DNA from: Ryuthela nishihirai
Taxonomy: Eukaryota > Arthropoda > Arachnida > Araneae > Heptathelidae
Length of the DNA: 64,000 bases
Assembly: GCA_038380435.1 (NCBI GenBank)
Contig: JAWZYU010000013.1
Coordinates: 15,885,901 to 15,949,900, forward strand
Reading direction: 5' to 3'
Shown here: one piece after another, positions 49,146-60,719 of the stretch
Layout of the letters: the number at the start of each line of letters is the position of its first letter
Numbering within the stretch: position 1 is the stretch's first letter
Translations under genes and position numbers: made by a program
The notes under the pieces: generated by a model
Seen by the model: the letters and a program-made list of their open reading frames with translations, nothing else
The model's database searches: none
What the model was told of the DNA's origin: nothing

Positions 49146-49295
49146 TTAGTCCAATGCCACTTTAGTTCCTGAACGGTGTCGTTTCTGCAATCTTTTATGG
49201 TGGCTTTGAGCCACTGAGTTCACAATAGAAAGCAAAAAGTACACAATCATTGCAATCACAAATTTCTCAAAGAGCCATGACAGCCAACTGCTTTC
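49146..49295 (-). CDS. VMP1: VMP1, terminal coding exon
   Basis: Encodes the last 49 residues plus TAA stop of vacuole membrane protein 1, an ER multispanning protein needed for autophagosome formation, ER contact-site remodelling and phospholipid scrambling. The exon begins after a good acceptor (pyrimidine run then CCAG) with ESSWLSWLFEKF, continues through a hydrophobic final membrane segment (about residues 12-28) and ends in a basic cytosolic tail (HHKRLQKRHRSGTK). The pattern WLSWxFEKxV followed by YFxLSIxNSxAQS matches the animal VMP1 C-terminus as I know it. In mammals this tail is the region reported to bind Beclin 1; that function here is inference. It joins in phase 0 to the exon at 53,932-54,034 across a 4.6-kb intron containing a LINE and a foldback element. 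Confidence 0.93.
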   Translation of the reverse strand, partial: ESSWLSWLFEKFVIAMIVYFLLSIVNSVAQSHHKRLQKRHRSGTKVALD

Positions 49296-49639
49296 CTGGA
49301 AAAAAAAAATTTTTTTTGTTAGTAGCAAATTGAATCAAATTTTAAATACGTATAAAGTTAACTTTAACACTACTAAAAACAACTAGACTATACAAACATT
49401 CAAACTAAAATAACTTAAAATTCTCTGTCATTTAGCAATAAAATTTTAAAGTTTATCCTTCAAACTATTTGCATGTTGAAAGTTTTTAAGAAAAAACTGA
49501 GAAGCTTTTCAAGTTAGGGCTGTTTAGACAAATAGCTTCTCTCCACGTGTTGAAGGGCAATTCCAGTGTCTCAGTTGCAGGTGGGGATAGACGAGGTCAT
49601 TATTTCATTAGCCTTGTGGACTATGGTTCCATATAAAGT

Positions 49640-51671
49640 GGACGCACAAGCTAACACCATGACATACATAAGTACACATGGGTTTCACCTGATGGGCTGC
49701 ATAAGAATATGATTGATTACGTATTAATTAACAGCTAATGGGCTAGTTCTGTTAGGAATACCAGGTCTTATAGGGGAGCTGAAATGGATCTGACCATTAC
49801 CTTGTTAAAAGTGTCTTGCAACTTAAACTCAAAAAGTGTTGTGCTAGGGTTAAACAATTTGCTTTTAATACTGAAGCTCTGAAAGACCCTGTTATAGCTA
49901 AAGCTTACCATGATAGGTTACTTAGTCATTATGACAGTCATGGTTTGCTTACTACTTAAGTTGAGGAAGAATGGGACTGGTACACAGAAGAAACAGATAG
50001 GTATACAGGGATTGAAGGATAAACAAGGTAAGGTTACAGAAGGTCAGAATTCTGTCATGACTAGGTGGGCTGAGCATTTCGGTGATGTTTTAAACAATGT
50101 GGTTAGTTCTACTCCCATTGTTTGCAATGATGATAGATGCATTGGTGGCTTTAACGTTGACCCTATAACACAATCTGAAGTTATTTTGGCCATTTCTAAA
50201 CTTTAACTTCATAAATCCCCAGGGGTAGATGAAATTACTATGGAAATGCTTAGAGCTGGGAATGTTTCGGTTACCACTTGGATGACTGAAATTCTGAATA
50301 TCTTTTATGATAAAGGCATGGTTCCTAAGGATTTTACCAGAGCTATTGTTATCCCTATTTTCAAAAAAGGTGATCACAGTTCTTGTGATAACTATAGGGG
50401 TATCAGCCTACTCTCTGTTCCAGGTAAAGTTCTTTCCATGATTGTGCTTAACAGAATTAAGAATCTGGTTGACAGTCAATTGCGTGATGAGCAAAGTGGA
50501 TTCAAAAGTGGTAGATGTGTGGATCAGATATTTTCACTTAGACAGATTCTTGAGAAATGTTTAGAATTTCAGAAACCTTTGGTTGCTAGCTTTGTTGATT
50601 TCAAAAAGGCTTTCGACTCTGTTGATCGTCATAATTTGTGGTTGATTGTGAGATCATATGGTATACCAGACAAGTTAGTTAACACAATGAAAGCTCTGTA
50701 TAATAACACTGAGTCGTGTGCGAGTTGGTAAGGCTTGTAGCAATTGGTTTAGCATTACTTCTGGTGTTCGACAAGGGTGCATTTTGTCTCCTTTTCTCTT
50801 TAGTTTGGTTATTGATTATGTTATGCGAAATTCACTTCAAGGGAATGATTTTGGTCTTAAATGGAATGGAGATACGAAAATTCCTGATTTAGATTATGCC
50901 GATGATTTAGCCCTTTTGGCAAATGATGTTGATGAGATGAACTCTTTCATTCGAGCTGTTGATGAGACTGGTAGTAGAGTAGGTTTGGTTATAAACAGAG
51001 AGAAAACTAAAGTGATGAAAAATGATCAGACAGGCTGTGATTCAGTTGATCTGAATGGTTGCAGTCTTGAGCAGGTGCCACAGTTTAATTATCTTGGGAG
51101 CTATGTAATAGATAATGGTGATGTGCAGTATGAGATTAACAGACGAATAGGGATTGCTACCGGGACTTAAGAATCTAGGGAGAGTGTGGAGAAATAGGCG
51201 TATACACCTAAAGACTAAAATTAGACTGTATAATAGTTTGGTTCTTTCTAGGGTTAGTCATGGTAGAAACTTGGATGCTGTGTAAACAACAAGAAACTAG
51301 ATGCTTTTGATTCTAAATGCCTATGGAGTATCTTGGGTATTAAGTGGTTCAACTTTGTAACTAATGAGGTTAGGCAACCTCCTTTAAGCAGCATATTGTG
51401 CAGAGAGAGACTCCGCTGGTTTGGCCATGTTGCCCGTATGGATAATTATAGATTGTCGAATAGGGTTATGAACAGTGTGCCTAAAGGCCTCAGAAAGAGG
51501 GGGAGACCTAGGATGCGGTGGGCAGACAATGTCAAACAGGACCTTGTTAGAATTGGTGTGCAGTTGCCGGATGCAGCAGATGTCAGCTCAGGACAGATAT
51601 GCTTGGAGAATTAAACTGTATGATCTGGTTGGACCTCTGTAGCCCATGGCTGTTTGAGGATGATGATGAAT
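49640..51671 (+). pseudogene. LINE (non-LTR retrotransposon), 5'-truncated and broken, copy 1
   Basis: Lies antisense in the last VMP1 intron. In order: the end of an apurinic-type endonuclease (HKYTWVSPDG, IDYVLIN, frame-broken); a linker; reverse transcriptase with FKKGDHSSCDNYRGISLLS, FVDFKKAFDSVDR, GVRQGCILSPFLFSLV and the catalytic YADDLALLA; then a C-terminal segment with RLRWFGHVARM and GRPRMRW. The main frame has a stop at 50,204-50,206, a frame shift around 50,718-50,731 and stops between 51,170 and 51,330, so it is dead but relatively young. The 3' end has a short GAT repeat (GAGGATGATGATGAA), typical of some LINE tails. The clade cannot be assigned with certainty by eye. A second, rearranged copy lies at 60,720-62,900. 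Confidence 0.9.
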
Positions 51672-52019
51672 GCAGATAAAGATTTCAATCACATAAATCA
51701 ATATCTCGATTTTCAACAAAATTCGTACAGTATTTAATGAGTTATGGAAGTTTGGATATTTAACAACAGCAATGCCAGTCTTAAGAAACATACAAAATTG
51801 AAGAATAGTGAAAGAATTCTTCACATAAAGTTCTAAAATACAACTCTATTAAACACTTTGATACAATACTTATTACTAAGTTTTAATTAACTTCTGAAGT
51901 CAATTTTTGTGGTTGGCATTGTTATTGCTAAACATTCAAACTTACATAACTCATTAAATACTGAACGAATATTGTTGAAAATTGAGATATTGATTTATAT
52001 GATTGAGATACTTATCTGC
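51672..52019. mobile_element. Foldback/MITE with ~108-bp terminal inverted repeats
   Basis: Arm 51,672-51,780 (GCAGATAAAGATTTCAATCA...) is the imperfect complement of 51,913-52,019 (...GATTGAGATACTTATCTGC). The two surround about 130 bp of AT-rich sequence. The left end starts directly after the GAT tail of the LINE, so it either inserted into that tail or was carried with it. No transposase and no certain target-site duplication are visible. Confidence 0.8.
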
Positions 52020-53931
52020 AATCATATTTTTCAAAACAAAAAACTTATTTTAGAAGTTATAGAGCTTTGATATTAGCTTCCCACTGACTTAAAATAGGGA
52101 TTTTTCTTAATTTATGGAAACCAATGCAAGGTATATTTTATTTCGATTTTACTCTTTTTTCCACCTTTTTTGCCAAAATTAGTCTTGTTTATATGACACT
52201 ATTCCAATTGTTTACATCTGTCTCTGTAAAAATAAATTTACCCAATATGTAGAAATTTGACTTGCTCTACAGTGTTGATGGCTCTGGAATTAAAGAACAA
52301 TAAAAATCTTCATCAAAAGAAAGAAAAATATATCCCTTGATATATCCCAAACACAATAATTACCTCATACAATAAAAATAAACGAAATATTAATATGCTA
52401 AAACCCAAGGGAACTTTTTTATTTTGAATGCAGTCTACAGAAGCTACTAGGAAAAAAACCTTAAAATAGTACACAACTATCAACAACTCCAATTTCTTTA
52501 ATTTCTCATTACCAATAACTGCAGATTTCCAAAGTGCCTCCTTGGGAAATATTAAACTTAAAACTAATTCTATTTCTAAATGATGTAAACTAAAGTCAAA
52601 TTACTTGACAGTTAATTCAATATTTCAAAACATTGTCAAATGTTTTAAGAACAAGGTACAAGTGTGGATCATAAAAAATTACATGCTCATTTCATGTAAT
52701 TAACCTCCCTTTAAATTCTTTATTTGTTTACATTAATATACATTTGTAGGAAATAACAAAAGCGAAAATTTTGTATCAGAAGTTTAATTTCATTCAAATA
52801 GTATTTAATAGCTAAAATCCCAAACAGAAAACTATGAAAACAAAATTTGAAAATAAAACTTTTACCACCTTAAAAAATCCAACACACAAACATTACAAAT
52901 TGATATATTACTTGAATAATACAGGTAACCCCATTTAACACATCCTGATCAATGTGGATTCATTATAATGCAGTGGTAAATATTTTTAACCCCTTATCAA
53001 ATCGAAAAAAATAAATTTTGTACAATTTCTCATGCACAGTGTAAATTACATTTTGCTAGTGAGGCAGTCTAATAATTCATTTTTGTCTTAGAGAGAGATG
53101 TTATTAAAGTGTTATCGAAGTCATTGAAGAAGCAATTCTTTCTTTTAGAGGGGCACAACTATGACTTCGCATGAGAGTGCTGTGAAACAATTGTAATGTA
53201 CCGCCTCAGTGACAAACAAATATTGCTGACCTAGATGTAAAAAAGTTAAGTTGATCACAAGACTCCCTTTTTCAGGTGAGAAGCATGGTGTTTATTTGGT
53301 TCAACAGCAGCTCCATGGGATTTATGATGGCACTTTTATATTTAATTTACATTTCATTTATAAGTAAAAAGTTTACCAATTTTTTTATTTTTTTTACTGT
53401 GTCTCTGTGCTTATGTTTTATGAACTATAATTTACTTTGGTGCTTTGGAGTTGGGATTCATATCCTATCTTGCTGAAATAAGTTATATTACTACGTTGAT
53501 GCAGATCTACAAGGAATGTATCCACTGCATTAAGTAGGGTTATTTAATAAGCAATTACTATCAATAACTACCTATGAATAGGTTTTGTTGCTTGCATTTT
53601 GTGGTATGCTAGCAACTAAGCTATAAAGCACCAATTCAAGTTTTAAGAAGACTACAGGCTAAGAATCCAGAAGCCTAAGAATTCCAGAAGACCAATTAAT
53701 AGCTAACAAATGAATACATTATTTTATTATTAATTAAAATCACATCATATAAATTTATTTTTGAAAGAAAAATTTATTTTTGAGATGTTATATGACTATG
53801 CATCATCAAGAGATTGTGGAATAATTACCTAGTTTCCAATTTTTTTTTCTGATAAGTTAATATTAAGGTCTACTTTATGAATTACCAGAAAATGGTTAAA
53901 ACTTAGAAGCAATAAATACAATGATACATAC
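52020..53931. other. VMP1 intron sequence, nothing else recognised
   Basis: AT-rich intron DNA between the terminal exon and the exon at 53,932. It contains no open frame with family features and no tRNA-type promoter. The 66-residue open frame at 53,276-53,476 is hydrophobic by base composition only. Confidence 0.5.
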
Positions 53932-54034
53932 ACTATGTACAGGGGCTCCTACTTTTCGATGAAAACTAGCTTTCTGTTTGGCCAGAAACTCTTGTAGTGG
54001 AGCATGAAGAAATCTGCCAACGTATGGAATATAC
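53932..54034 (-). CDS. VMP1: VMP1, penultimate coding exon
   Basis: A 103-bp exon: acceptor TTTTTAG before 54,034 and donor GTATGT after 53,932 (minus strand). The first base completes a glutamate codon begun in the upstream exon, then 34 residues follow: YIPYVGRFLHAPLQEFLAKQ and a tail ending GAPVHS. This corresponds to the loop between the VTT/DedA-like membrane domain and the last membrane segment, where animal VMP1 has a GxGPxLQxPxQEYL-type stretch. The reading phase agrees with both neighbours (2+1 upstream, 0 downstream), which strongly supports the exon. Confidence 0.9.
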
Positions 54035-54478
54035 CTAAAAATCAAAGAGAGCTTTTGAAGTAAAGAATACCAGATAGCAAAATATTTTACCTAAATACTA
54101 AACTCTGCCAATTCCATCATTTAAGACATATATTTCCCACTTCCAAATTTTTCCACATTACATATATTTATATTGAATTATTGCTTTCAGATATAATCAG
54201 ACACCATGCATGACATATTACATTATGAATTTGTTTTTCTGATCCCAGCACTACAAAGGGTTACAAAAATATTGGGTAAATGTAGAAACAAATGCCAAAT
54301 TCATAAAAAAAATCTAATAAAAAAATTGTAAATTTTATTATAATTAATGTAGTTAAGATTTTATGGTAATAAGGTACAATAAAATTATAGCATGTTCATA
54401 TTTTTTAGAAACAGTTCGATGCACATAATTTGAAGAATGGATCCTCTGAAATATCTTTATGTGAACTGTTTAAAAATA

Positions 54479-55654
54479 CACTGGCAGAAATTGAAAAAAA
54501 AACACCATTAACAATTAAAGAATAATCTGAGATTTATTTAGTAAAAACTTGTTGAGAATGGGCAGTGATCACATGTGTGAAGTGATTCAATGTTTCCATT
54601 TTACAAAAGGAACACTTTAATAAGGTGTTGAATCTCTTGGAGCACAAATACAAGCTTTCAATCTGGCATGCAATCGATCATACAAATGCTGGATATCACA
54701 CTGGGGGATACCATTCCATACGCTTTAACTTGGAAATGTAATTCAGCGATGGTCATTACCTGCCATGGTCCATGGAAGAGTTTTTGTCTCATCCAGTTCC
54801 AGACATGTTTGATTGGAGACAAATCCAGAGAGCATGCTGGCCAAGGGAGTTGGTGCACTGCCTGAAGAGCATGTTGAGTTGCCCAGGTAGAGTGTGGGCG
54901 GGCGTTATCCTGCTGGAATATCGCATTTGGGATTACATTTAAATATGACAGGATGATCAGCTGTACAATGACGCTGATGTATATATTGCTGTTCAGTGTA
55001 CCCTACACAAACACAACACGTTCAAGAGTGATAGCTAATTGCTTTCCACACCATGATGCCTGATATGGGCTCTGTGTCACTGGCAGATGCACGATGGAAG
55101 AAGTTGCTCACCTTGTCGTTTTCAGACGCATAAACGACCATCAGATGGTCCTAAGCAGAATCGGCTTTCATCACTGAAGACCACAGACTGCCATTCTTCC
55201 CTCCAATGAACTCATTCTTGACACCACTGCAAACGTGCTCAACAGTGACAAGGTGACAGTGGTAACTGTGCCTGTAGTCCTGCTTCCAAAAGACTATTGC
55301 ATATTGTTCTTATAGACACCCTTGGTACGACAGAGGATTGAATTTGTGATGCCATAGCTGTCCACTCTGCCACCCAGATATGCCGATCCACTCATGCATC
55401 CGTAACTCTGTTGCCCGGAACCATGTCTGTGAGTGTGCGAATGCTCTTTTGACCATTATCACCACCATCATACCACTGTCAATACCTCTCATCCAATGCA
55501 ATGTGCAATTTGATGAAAAGACCAACCTGCTTCCAAAAGGCCCAATGACTTACAATCTTGGATCACTGTTTCTGCTGTCCTTAACTATTAACATATTGTA
55601 ATATGATGTTCCTAAAGAAATTCCTTCTGGGTGTTCTTTTTTCAATTTCTTTCG
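54479..55654 (-). pseudogene. Dead Tc1-like DNA transposon
   Basis: About 1,176 bp in a VMP1 intron, flanked by TA on each side (54,477-54,478 and 55,655-55,656). The ends share an imperfect inverted repeat (CACTGGCAGAAATTG at left; AGAAATTGAAAAAA on the complement at right). The minus strand carries fragments of a DDE transposase: VVFSDESRFCLGPSDGR (first acidic residue), IFQQDNARPHS (second) and LPWPACSLDLSPIKHVW (region of the third, where functional enzymes have E). An N-terminal fragment gives a helix-turn-helix-like stretch. Numerous frame breaks and stops make it inactive. The motif style fits Tc1-like rather than mariner elements. Confidence 0.88.
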
Positions 55655-55656
55655 TA

Positions 55657-56434
55657 TCTACATTCATATTTATGGTTTCGTCATCTCAAGTCACATTTTC
55701 ATGTAGTAGGAAAACAATATACCTCAATTATTTTAAAATAGCATCAAAATCTAATGCAAGTGTGGCAAAAAATGGTTGTAACATCGCCACAGGATAACAG
55801 ACTTTACTATTCACAGGGAAGAAGCAGCTTGGTATACACATGTCACCTGTTTTACTCATATGTTAAATGTGTGGTAGATAAGATGTACAAGTATAAGGGG
55901 AAGGTTAAAAAATATTGTGGAACTATCATAACTAATGATTTAATGATTAACCTTATGGATATTATGCAGCTTTCACTTTGACCATAATTTAGGAATTTAA
56001 TCTAAAATTTTACTGTAATGAAATAAAACTACAGTGAAATTGTAAATTAAATTCTTAAATTTACTGTGCTTACTGTGTCAATGTTAAAACAAAAGTTAGC
56101 AAAAAAATTGATTTATGAGGGGTTATGACTTGAGGTATCAAGAGATTGCTTTACTCTTAATTTTAATCTCTATTTAACTGACCTTATAACTAATTGAGGA
56201 CAATACTATAAAATGAATAAGTATAAAAGATTGAGGTCTGGGAAATGAAGAGGAGTTTCTTGGTTTCGAAAACAACAGTAAGTGAGGGAAGCAAATTTTG
56301 CCAGAAAGTGTTCTCTCTCCTCCCTCCACAACTAGACTAAGATTTAAATTCCTACCTTTGGAAAATTGTATTTTAAACAAATCATTTCATGAGTTTAACT
56401 GAAACAGTTTTTAAAAATCTTCTCTTCAAAAATA
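55657..56434. other. VMP1 intron sequence, nothing else recognised
   Basis: AT-rich sequence with no recognisable element. Open frames at 55,754-55,981 and 56,174-56,380 show no family features. Confidence 0.5.
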
Positions 56435-56590
56435 CCACTAAAGCAGCTTAATTGCTTACAGAAATCTGTGAAGGCAAGATCTCAACAGGAAGGCAATACA
56501 AGAAACATCCATGCTTTATCTGGGACTCCAGTCCACATCTATTTGATTTGCAGCCAAGATGCTAACCACTGCCACTGAGGCAGTAATGTG
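56435..56590 (-). mobile_element. Diverged SINE, family 2
   Basis: On the minus strand it starts with a tRNA-like head (A-box-like TGGCAGTGGTTAGC, B-box-like GGACTGGAGTCCC), then AAAGCATGGATGTT and a body ending near AAGCAGCTTAATTGC read on the plus strand. It aligns to the family 2 copy at 58,281-58,475 with an internal deletion. It is older than that copy by its divergence. Confidence 0.65.
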
Positions 56591-56785
56591 AGAAAATTGA
56601 TTTCTTTTAGCCTTATGTACCTAATTTAAGGTTTTTTACAGGAAGAACTCCAAACTGCGACAACCAAACAGAAAATGTGTAGTTTGCATTAAAAAACATG
56701 CCTGTGCCTAGGAAATTCAGAAAGTGTTATGTGATCTTATGCCTATCTATATTATCTCTAGTAAGACCTTGTATAATCCCAAGGA

Positions 56786-57151
56786 TTGGATTGGATTGTT
56801 TTACCTCTGAGCGGCACTTTTTTGCACACCATGGGCTAAATGGCCAGGCCACAAGGACCCCGAAGGCTCAGAGAAGGTTGGGGGAGGGGACCCACTGGAA
56901 CAGCTGTTGGGAGACAGATGATAGCCTCCCGTCAAAACCATCCAGCGTGTTCTTTAACGTGCACAGGGTATGGCTCTCCCACACACGGGGCCACGGCTTA
57001 ACGTCCCATCCGACGGACGGCAGCCTTTCCAAGCCCATCGGTGTCCCCTACTGACCGTGGGCAGGGCGGGAAAATTTTGCGGAGATAAATCTCAACGCTG
57101 ACCCAGCTGGGACTCGAACCTGGGAACTACAGATTACGAGCCTGGCGCGCA
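56786..57151 (-). mobile_element. tRNA-derived SINE, family 1, slightly 5'-truncated
   Basis: A 366-bp copy flanked by a perfect 14-bp target-site duplication TATAATCCCAAGGA (56,772-56,785 and 57,152-57,165). It keeps the B box GGTTCGAGTCC but lacks the first part of the tRNA head, including the A box. The 3' end has a TCCAA tail (TTGGATTGGATTG on the plus strand). It shares the whole body with the copies at 45,880 and 59,381. The 118-residue open frame over it is incidental. Confidence 0.92.
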
Positions 57152-57165
57152 TATAATCCCAAGGA

Positions 57166-58280
57166 CTATGGCAGAGATCTCTTTAGTAGAACATTGTGTT
57201 AACTAAATAAAAAGTATAGTACTAAACAAAACTTGTCAAAAAACATTAACATATTTAATAAAGGAGTTTCATCAAAATTAAAATTATTCTACACTGTAGC
57301 TACTATACTAGTCATGCAGCATTGAGAAAAAACAATCAGCTCATTGGCAACTAATGAACTTATATTTTTTATCAGCACAGTGAAGTTCAAAGTTAAATAA
57401 GTCATACCTGTGTTGGCATGGCAGACGAGTTCTCCTTTGGACAACCTTTTGAGTTGTACAGCGAGAAAAAATCTGAAGTGTGCCATTCCTCATGGGAGTT
57501 GGTGCTTTCTTAGTGATAGTGAGAATGAAATGCTAAAAACTAAACAGCAATGCCAATGCATCATGCAATACATTTCTGAATCTTCTCCTCCCTCATCATG
57601 TCACATCAGGGAGTTGCCTGGTCTGCATCTTGACTATGGGAATCCCATAAGTGCATCTACAAATCAAGAGCATTGGATTTCCAATACATCCTTCCCACTA
57701 CTACAGACTACTTGCTTGATGTGCTGAAGCAGATAGCATGAAACGTGTAGCAATGCCTAGCCACAGGTATCCTATTATAATCAACCAGCTAAGTATACTA
57801 ATGAGTGTGAAGTAATGAGTGTGAAGCTAAGTATACACATGGTGACTGATGCCACAGCAACTGCCACATATGCAGCACAATGTATATTAATAACCGTAGC
57901 ATGATAAACTAAGGCCACTAATGAGTGAAAAGCATCAACACCAGACCCGTGAAAGCCCAAGTTCTAGGAATGAAACACACTCCATGCTTTTTCTCAATGT
58001 ACAACTCAAGAGGTGTGCTGATAAATGACCATCAGTAGTAAGTTTCTTAGTTGTCAATGAGCAGATTGTTTTTCCTGATACCATATGACTAATATAGCAC
58101 CTACAGTGTTTATAGAGTAATTTTAGTCTTAATTTAATTCTACATACCGTGTTTACACCTCTGATTATTACAAAAGTTTCAGATCCCACACACTCTGATT
58201 ATGCAACCACATCAATTTTAATTGATGCAAACTGGATAATAAATCATTGTGAAAAAGTGAATTATTATACCATTTTAATC
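57166..58280. other. VMP1 intron sequence
   Basis: No element recognised. An exon-like stretch at 57,410-57,475 on the minus strand has AG and GT borders but does not fit the VMP1 reading order. A small tandem duplication (AATGAGTGTGAAG) occurs near 57,800. Confidence 0.5.
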
Positions 58281-58475
58281 CATCCTGTGGCTGAGTGGTT
58301 AGCATGCATGACTACTAATCATAGAGGACCTGGATTTGATCCCCAAGAAAAGCATGGATGTTGTGTTGTTATTCTGTTGAGGTCCTGCCATCCTCACAGA
58401 CCTACTATGGTGTATAAACTGAGGCTTCTGCCAGACCTCTGTGGCAAGCAGCTGCTTGAGGGAGAATTTCTTTTT
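58281..58475 (+). mobile_element. tRNA-derived SINE, family 2
   Basis: The head CTGTGGCTGAGTGGTTAGC carries an A box like that of serine tRNAs, followed by CTACTAATC (anticodon region) and a degenerate B box GGATTTGATCC. The body runs through GAGGTCCTGCCATCCTCACA and ends at CAAGCAGCTGCTTGAGGGAG. Other copies: 56,435-56,590 and the 3' part at 39,037-39,145. It is inserted in the VMP1 intron about 165 bp from an exon. Confidence 0.8.
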
Positions 58476-58640
58476 ATCAATTTAGAACTTGGTCACTTCC
58501 AAAATCTGTTAAGTTTAATATGAAAAATGGAAAATGAAACAGATCTATTTTAATATTAATCAAGTAATATTTACTTATTAACATTTTTTATAGCCTCCAA
58601 CTAAAAATCCCACAAACAAGTTAAAAAACAAAATACTTAC

Positions 58641-58819
58641 TCTGTATAACTAACAAGTGTCTGGACCTGGTGTTCATTGAAGGCAACAATAACGAACAAC
58701 TTTTGAATATGCATCTTGATAATAGCTTTTCCAATTAATGTGGCCCCAAAAAATGTCCAAAATGGAACAAGGAAATGCCCACATGTGATTCCAGCAAGAT
58801 CAAACAATGGGTTTGGGAT
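58641..58819 (-). CDS. VMP1: VMP1, exon encoding the end of the VTT/DedA-like domain
   Basis: A 179-bp exon with acceptor TTTACAG and donor GTAAGT on the minus strand. It encodes 59 full codons and two bases: [20 protein letters not shown], then [13 protein letters not shown] and [13 protein letters not shown]. The [21 protein letters not shown] signature is nearly invariant in animal VMP1 and forms the last part of the membrane-embedded SNARE-associated/VTT domain shared with TMEM41B and bacterial DedA proteins. The exon opens in phase 0. About 260 residues that precede it in the roughly 400-residue family would lie on exons beyond 64,000; I find none between 58,820 and 64,000. Confidence 0.95.
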
Positions 58820-59071
58820 CTGTAAATAATTTGCATAATATACTTAGTATTAAGGTTATATAAATATTATATAAATACATTCCTTGAATATTGGAATTTA
58901 ATTTTTCATTTTATTTGAAATAAAATAAATTTAGGGAGTTCAACCTACATTTTTCATCCAAGATCTTTTTTATTTAATGATTTGTGTCTTGTGAAAAACG
59001 ATGTAAATTATCAAGAAGAGCAATTAATACCAGCAAGATTGCACCTTGTTAATAATAGTAAATATCTCAGG

Positions 59072-59275
59072 ATTAGGTTGTTTTACCTCTGAGCAGTACT
59101 CTTTTTTAATAGAATTGGCTAAATGGTCAGATCCCAAGGAATACAATGATTCAAATGTTGGCAAACGGGACCAACTGACAGCTGTTAGGCAGATTGAAGC
59201 TTCCTGTTCTTTAACATGCACAGGGTATGGCTCTCCCACACATGAGGCTTTATGTCTCAACCAAGGAATGGCAAA
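59072..59275 (-). mobile_element. Old, partial SINE, family 1
   Basis: It resembles the 3' two thirds of family 1 (GGTTGTTTTACCTCTGAGCA, TGGCTAAATGGTCAG, CATGCACAGGGTATGGCTCT) but is strongly diverged and has lost the tRNA head. It sits about 100 bp from the young full-length copy at 59,381. Confidence 0.75.
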
Positions 59276-59380
59276 CCTTATAATACCAAAATATATACAT
59301 GGACTTTGGTTGCATCTATTGCCATAATTTTTACATTCCTCCTTGAAGCACAATGGCCTACACTGATTAAGCAGTAGACA

Positions 59381-59741
59381 TTTGGGTTGTTTTACCCCTG
59401 AGCGGCACTTTTTTGCACACAATGGGGTAAATGGCCAGGTCACAAGGACCCCAAAGGCTCAGAGAAGGTTGGGGGAGAGGACCCACTGGAACAGCTGTTA
59501 GGAGACAGATGGTAGCCTCACATCAAGGTCATCCAGTGTGCACAGGATATGGCTCTCGCACACAGGACATGGCTTAACATCCCATCCGATGAAGGGTGGC
59601 CTTTCCATCAGTGTCCCTTACTGACCGTGGTCAGGGCGGGGAGTTTTGCATAGATAAAACTCAACACTTACCCTGCTGGGACGAACCTGGGAACTGCAGA
59701 TTACGAGCCTGGTGCACTACTGACTGAGCCACCCCCGCCCC
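59381..59741 (-). mobile_element. tRNA-derived SINE, family 1, full length
   Basis: A 361-bp copy with a perfect 13-bp target-site duplication TAAGCAGTAGACA (59,368-59,380 and 59,742-59,754). The tRNA head is present (complement of ACTGACTGAGCCACCCCCGC at about 59,719-59,738). The B box has lost bases (GGGACGAACC on the plus strand), so this copy is unlikely to be transcribed well. The body agrees with the other copies. Confidence 0.92.
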
Positions 59742-59754
59742 TAAGCAGTAGACA

Positions 59755-60719
59755 GTCAAGGCATCTAAGTGAGAGGCATCTACCTGGTGCATCCATGCTA
59801 TAATATTTTAGTGTTTGCATTGCACAATGAAAATTTGCTTTCCACTTGAAATATTTAGATAGAAATATATATCTATCAACAACTCATTTGTAGCTCGAAA
59901 TTTTTTGGTACTTTTCCTGCACAGGTGAAGATGACAAGGTAACATTAAACAATAAATGAGGTTTCTTAGCTTCAAGAAAAGCACTTAGTCCTTCTACTTT
60001 CCACACATGACAGGACTGCATATCCCATTCCCCTCCCCCCCCAAAAAAAAAAAAATTGGCAGCTCTGTTTGCATGTGATGTGCAATTTCTAAAATCAGAT
60101 TTTTTACCTTCCTCAGATAGTGATCTTGCTCATACACTATTTGGCAAGTCTTTTGTTACTTTTCTTGTTGCACAATGGAATAAAAATTATCAGATAATAA
60201 ATGCTCCATAGCTCAGATTAGGCAATAAATCTGAGTAAGTGCACATTGATCTTTTCACCATTCCACATATGCATTTAATTAGCCACCAATGAATTATCTG
60301 ACATGTGTCTCCTTGTGTAGCTAACTTTGAATATTTTCACTACATGGTATACAAAAATTTTTTAAATTCAGGCAATACATTTCATTGTGGCATTGTGGAA
60401 AAATAATGCTAGTCCTTTTTGCTACATTGCAACTACTTATATTAGAAGTTAGCAGCTTTTTAAAACATTTTTCCTGTTCATTTTTGTGAACATTCAAAGT
60501 ATATTTTAATAAATTATGAATAGGATAAAAAAAGCCATATTATACTAATATTTGCATGTGCATCTAAAATTGCATTTTATGCCAGTGTTTTTTAAATTTG
60601 TACTTTACTACTAAGATGCTTTTTTAACACTTTTGAAAAATATAAAGCATACATTTATGCCCACTCAAAAAAAAGTACTGAATTATGGGAAAAAAATCCC
60701 ATGGACTAAGAGTTCTAAT
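59755..60719. other. No feature recognised
   Basis: AT-rich sequence upstream (in VMP1 orientation) of the 58,641 exon, presumably intron. It contains a C8-10/A13 tract near 60,035-60,055. No coding or mobile-element signature was found. Confidence 0.5.

Noticed and set aside
57410..57475. Possible additional VMP1 exon on the minus strand with AG and GT borders
   Set aside because: None of its three frames resembles VMP1, and the neighbouring exons (58,641 and 53,932 exons) join in phase without it. It could at most be an alternative exon.
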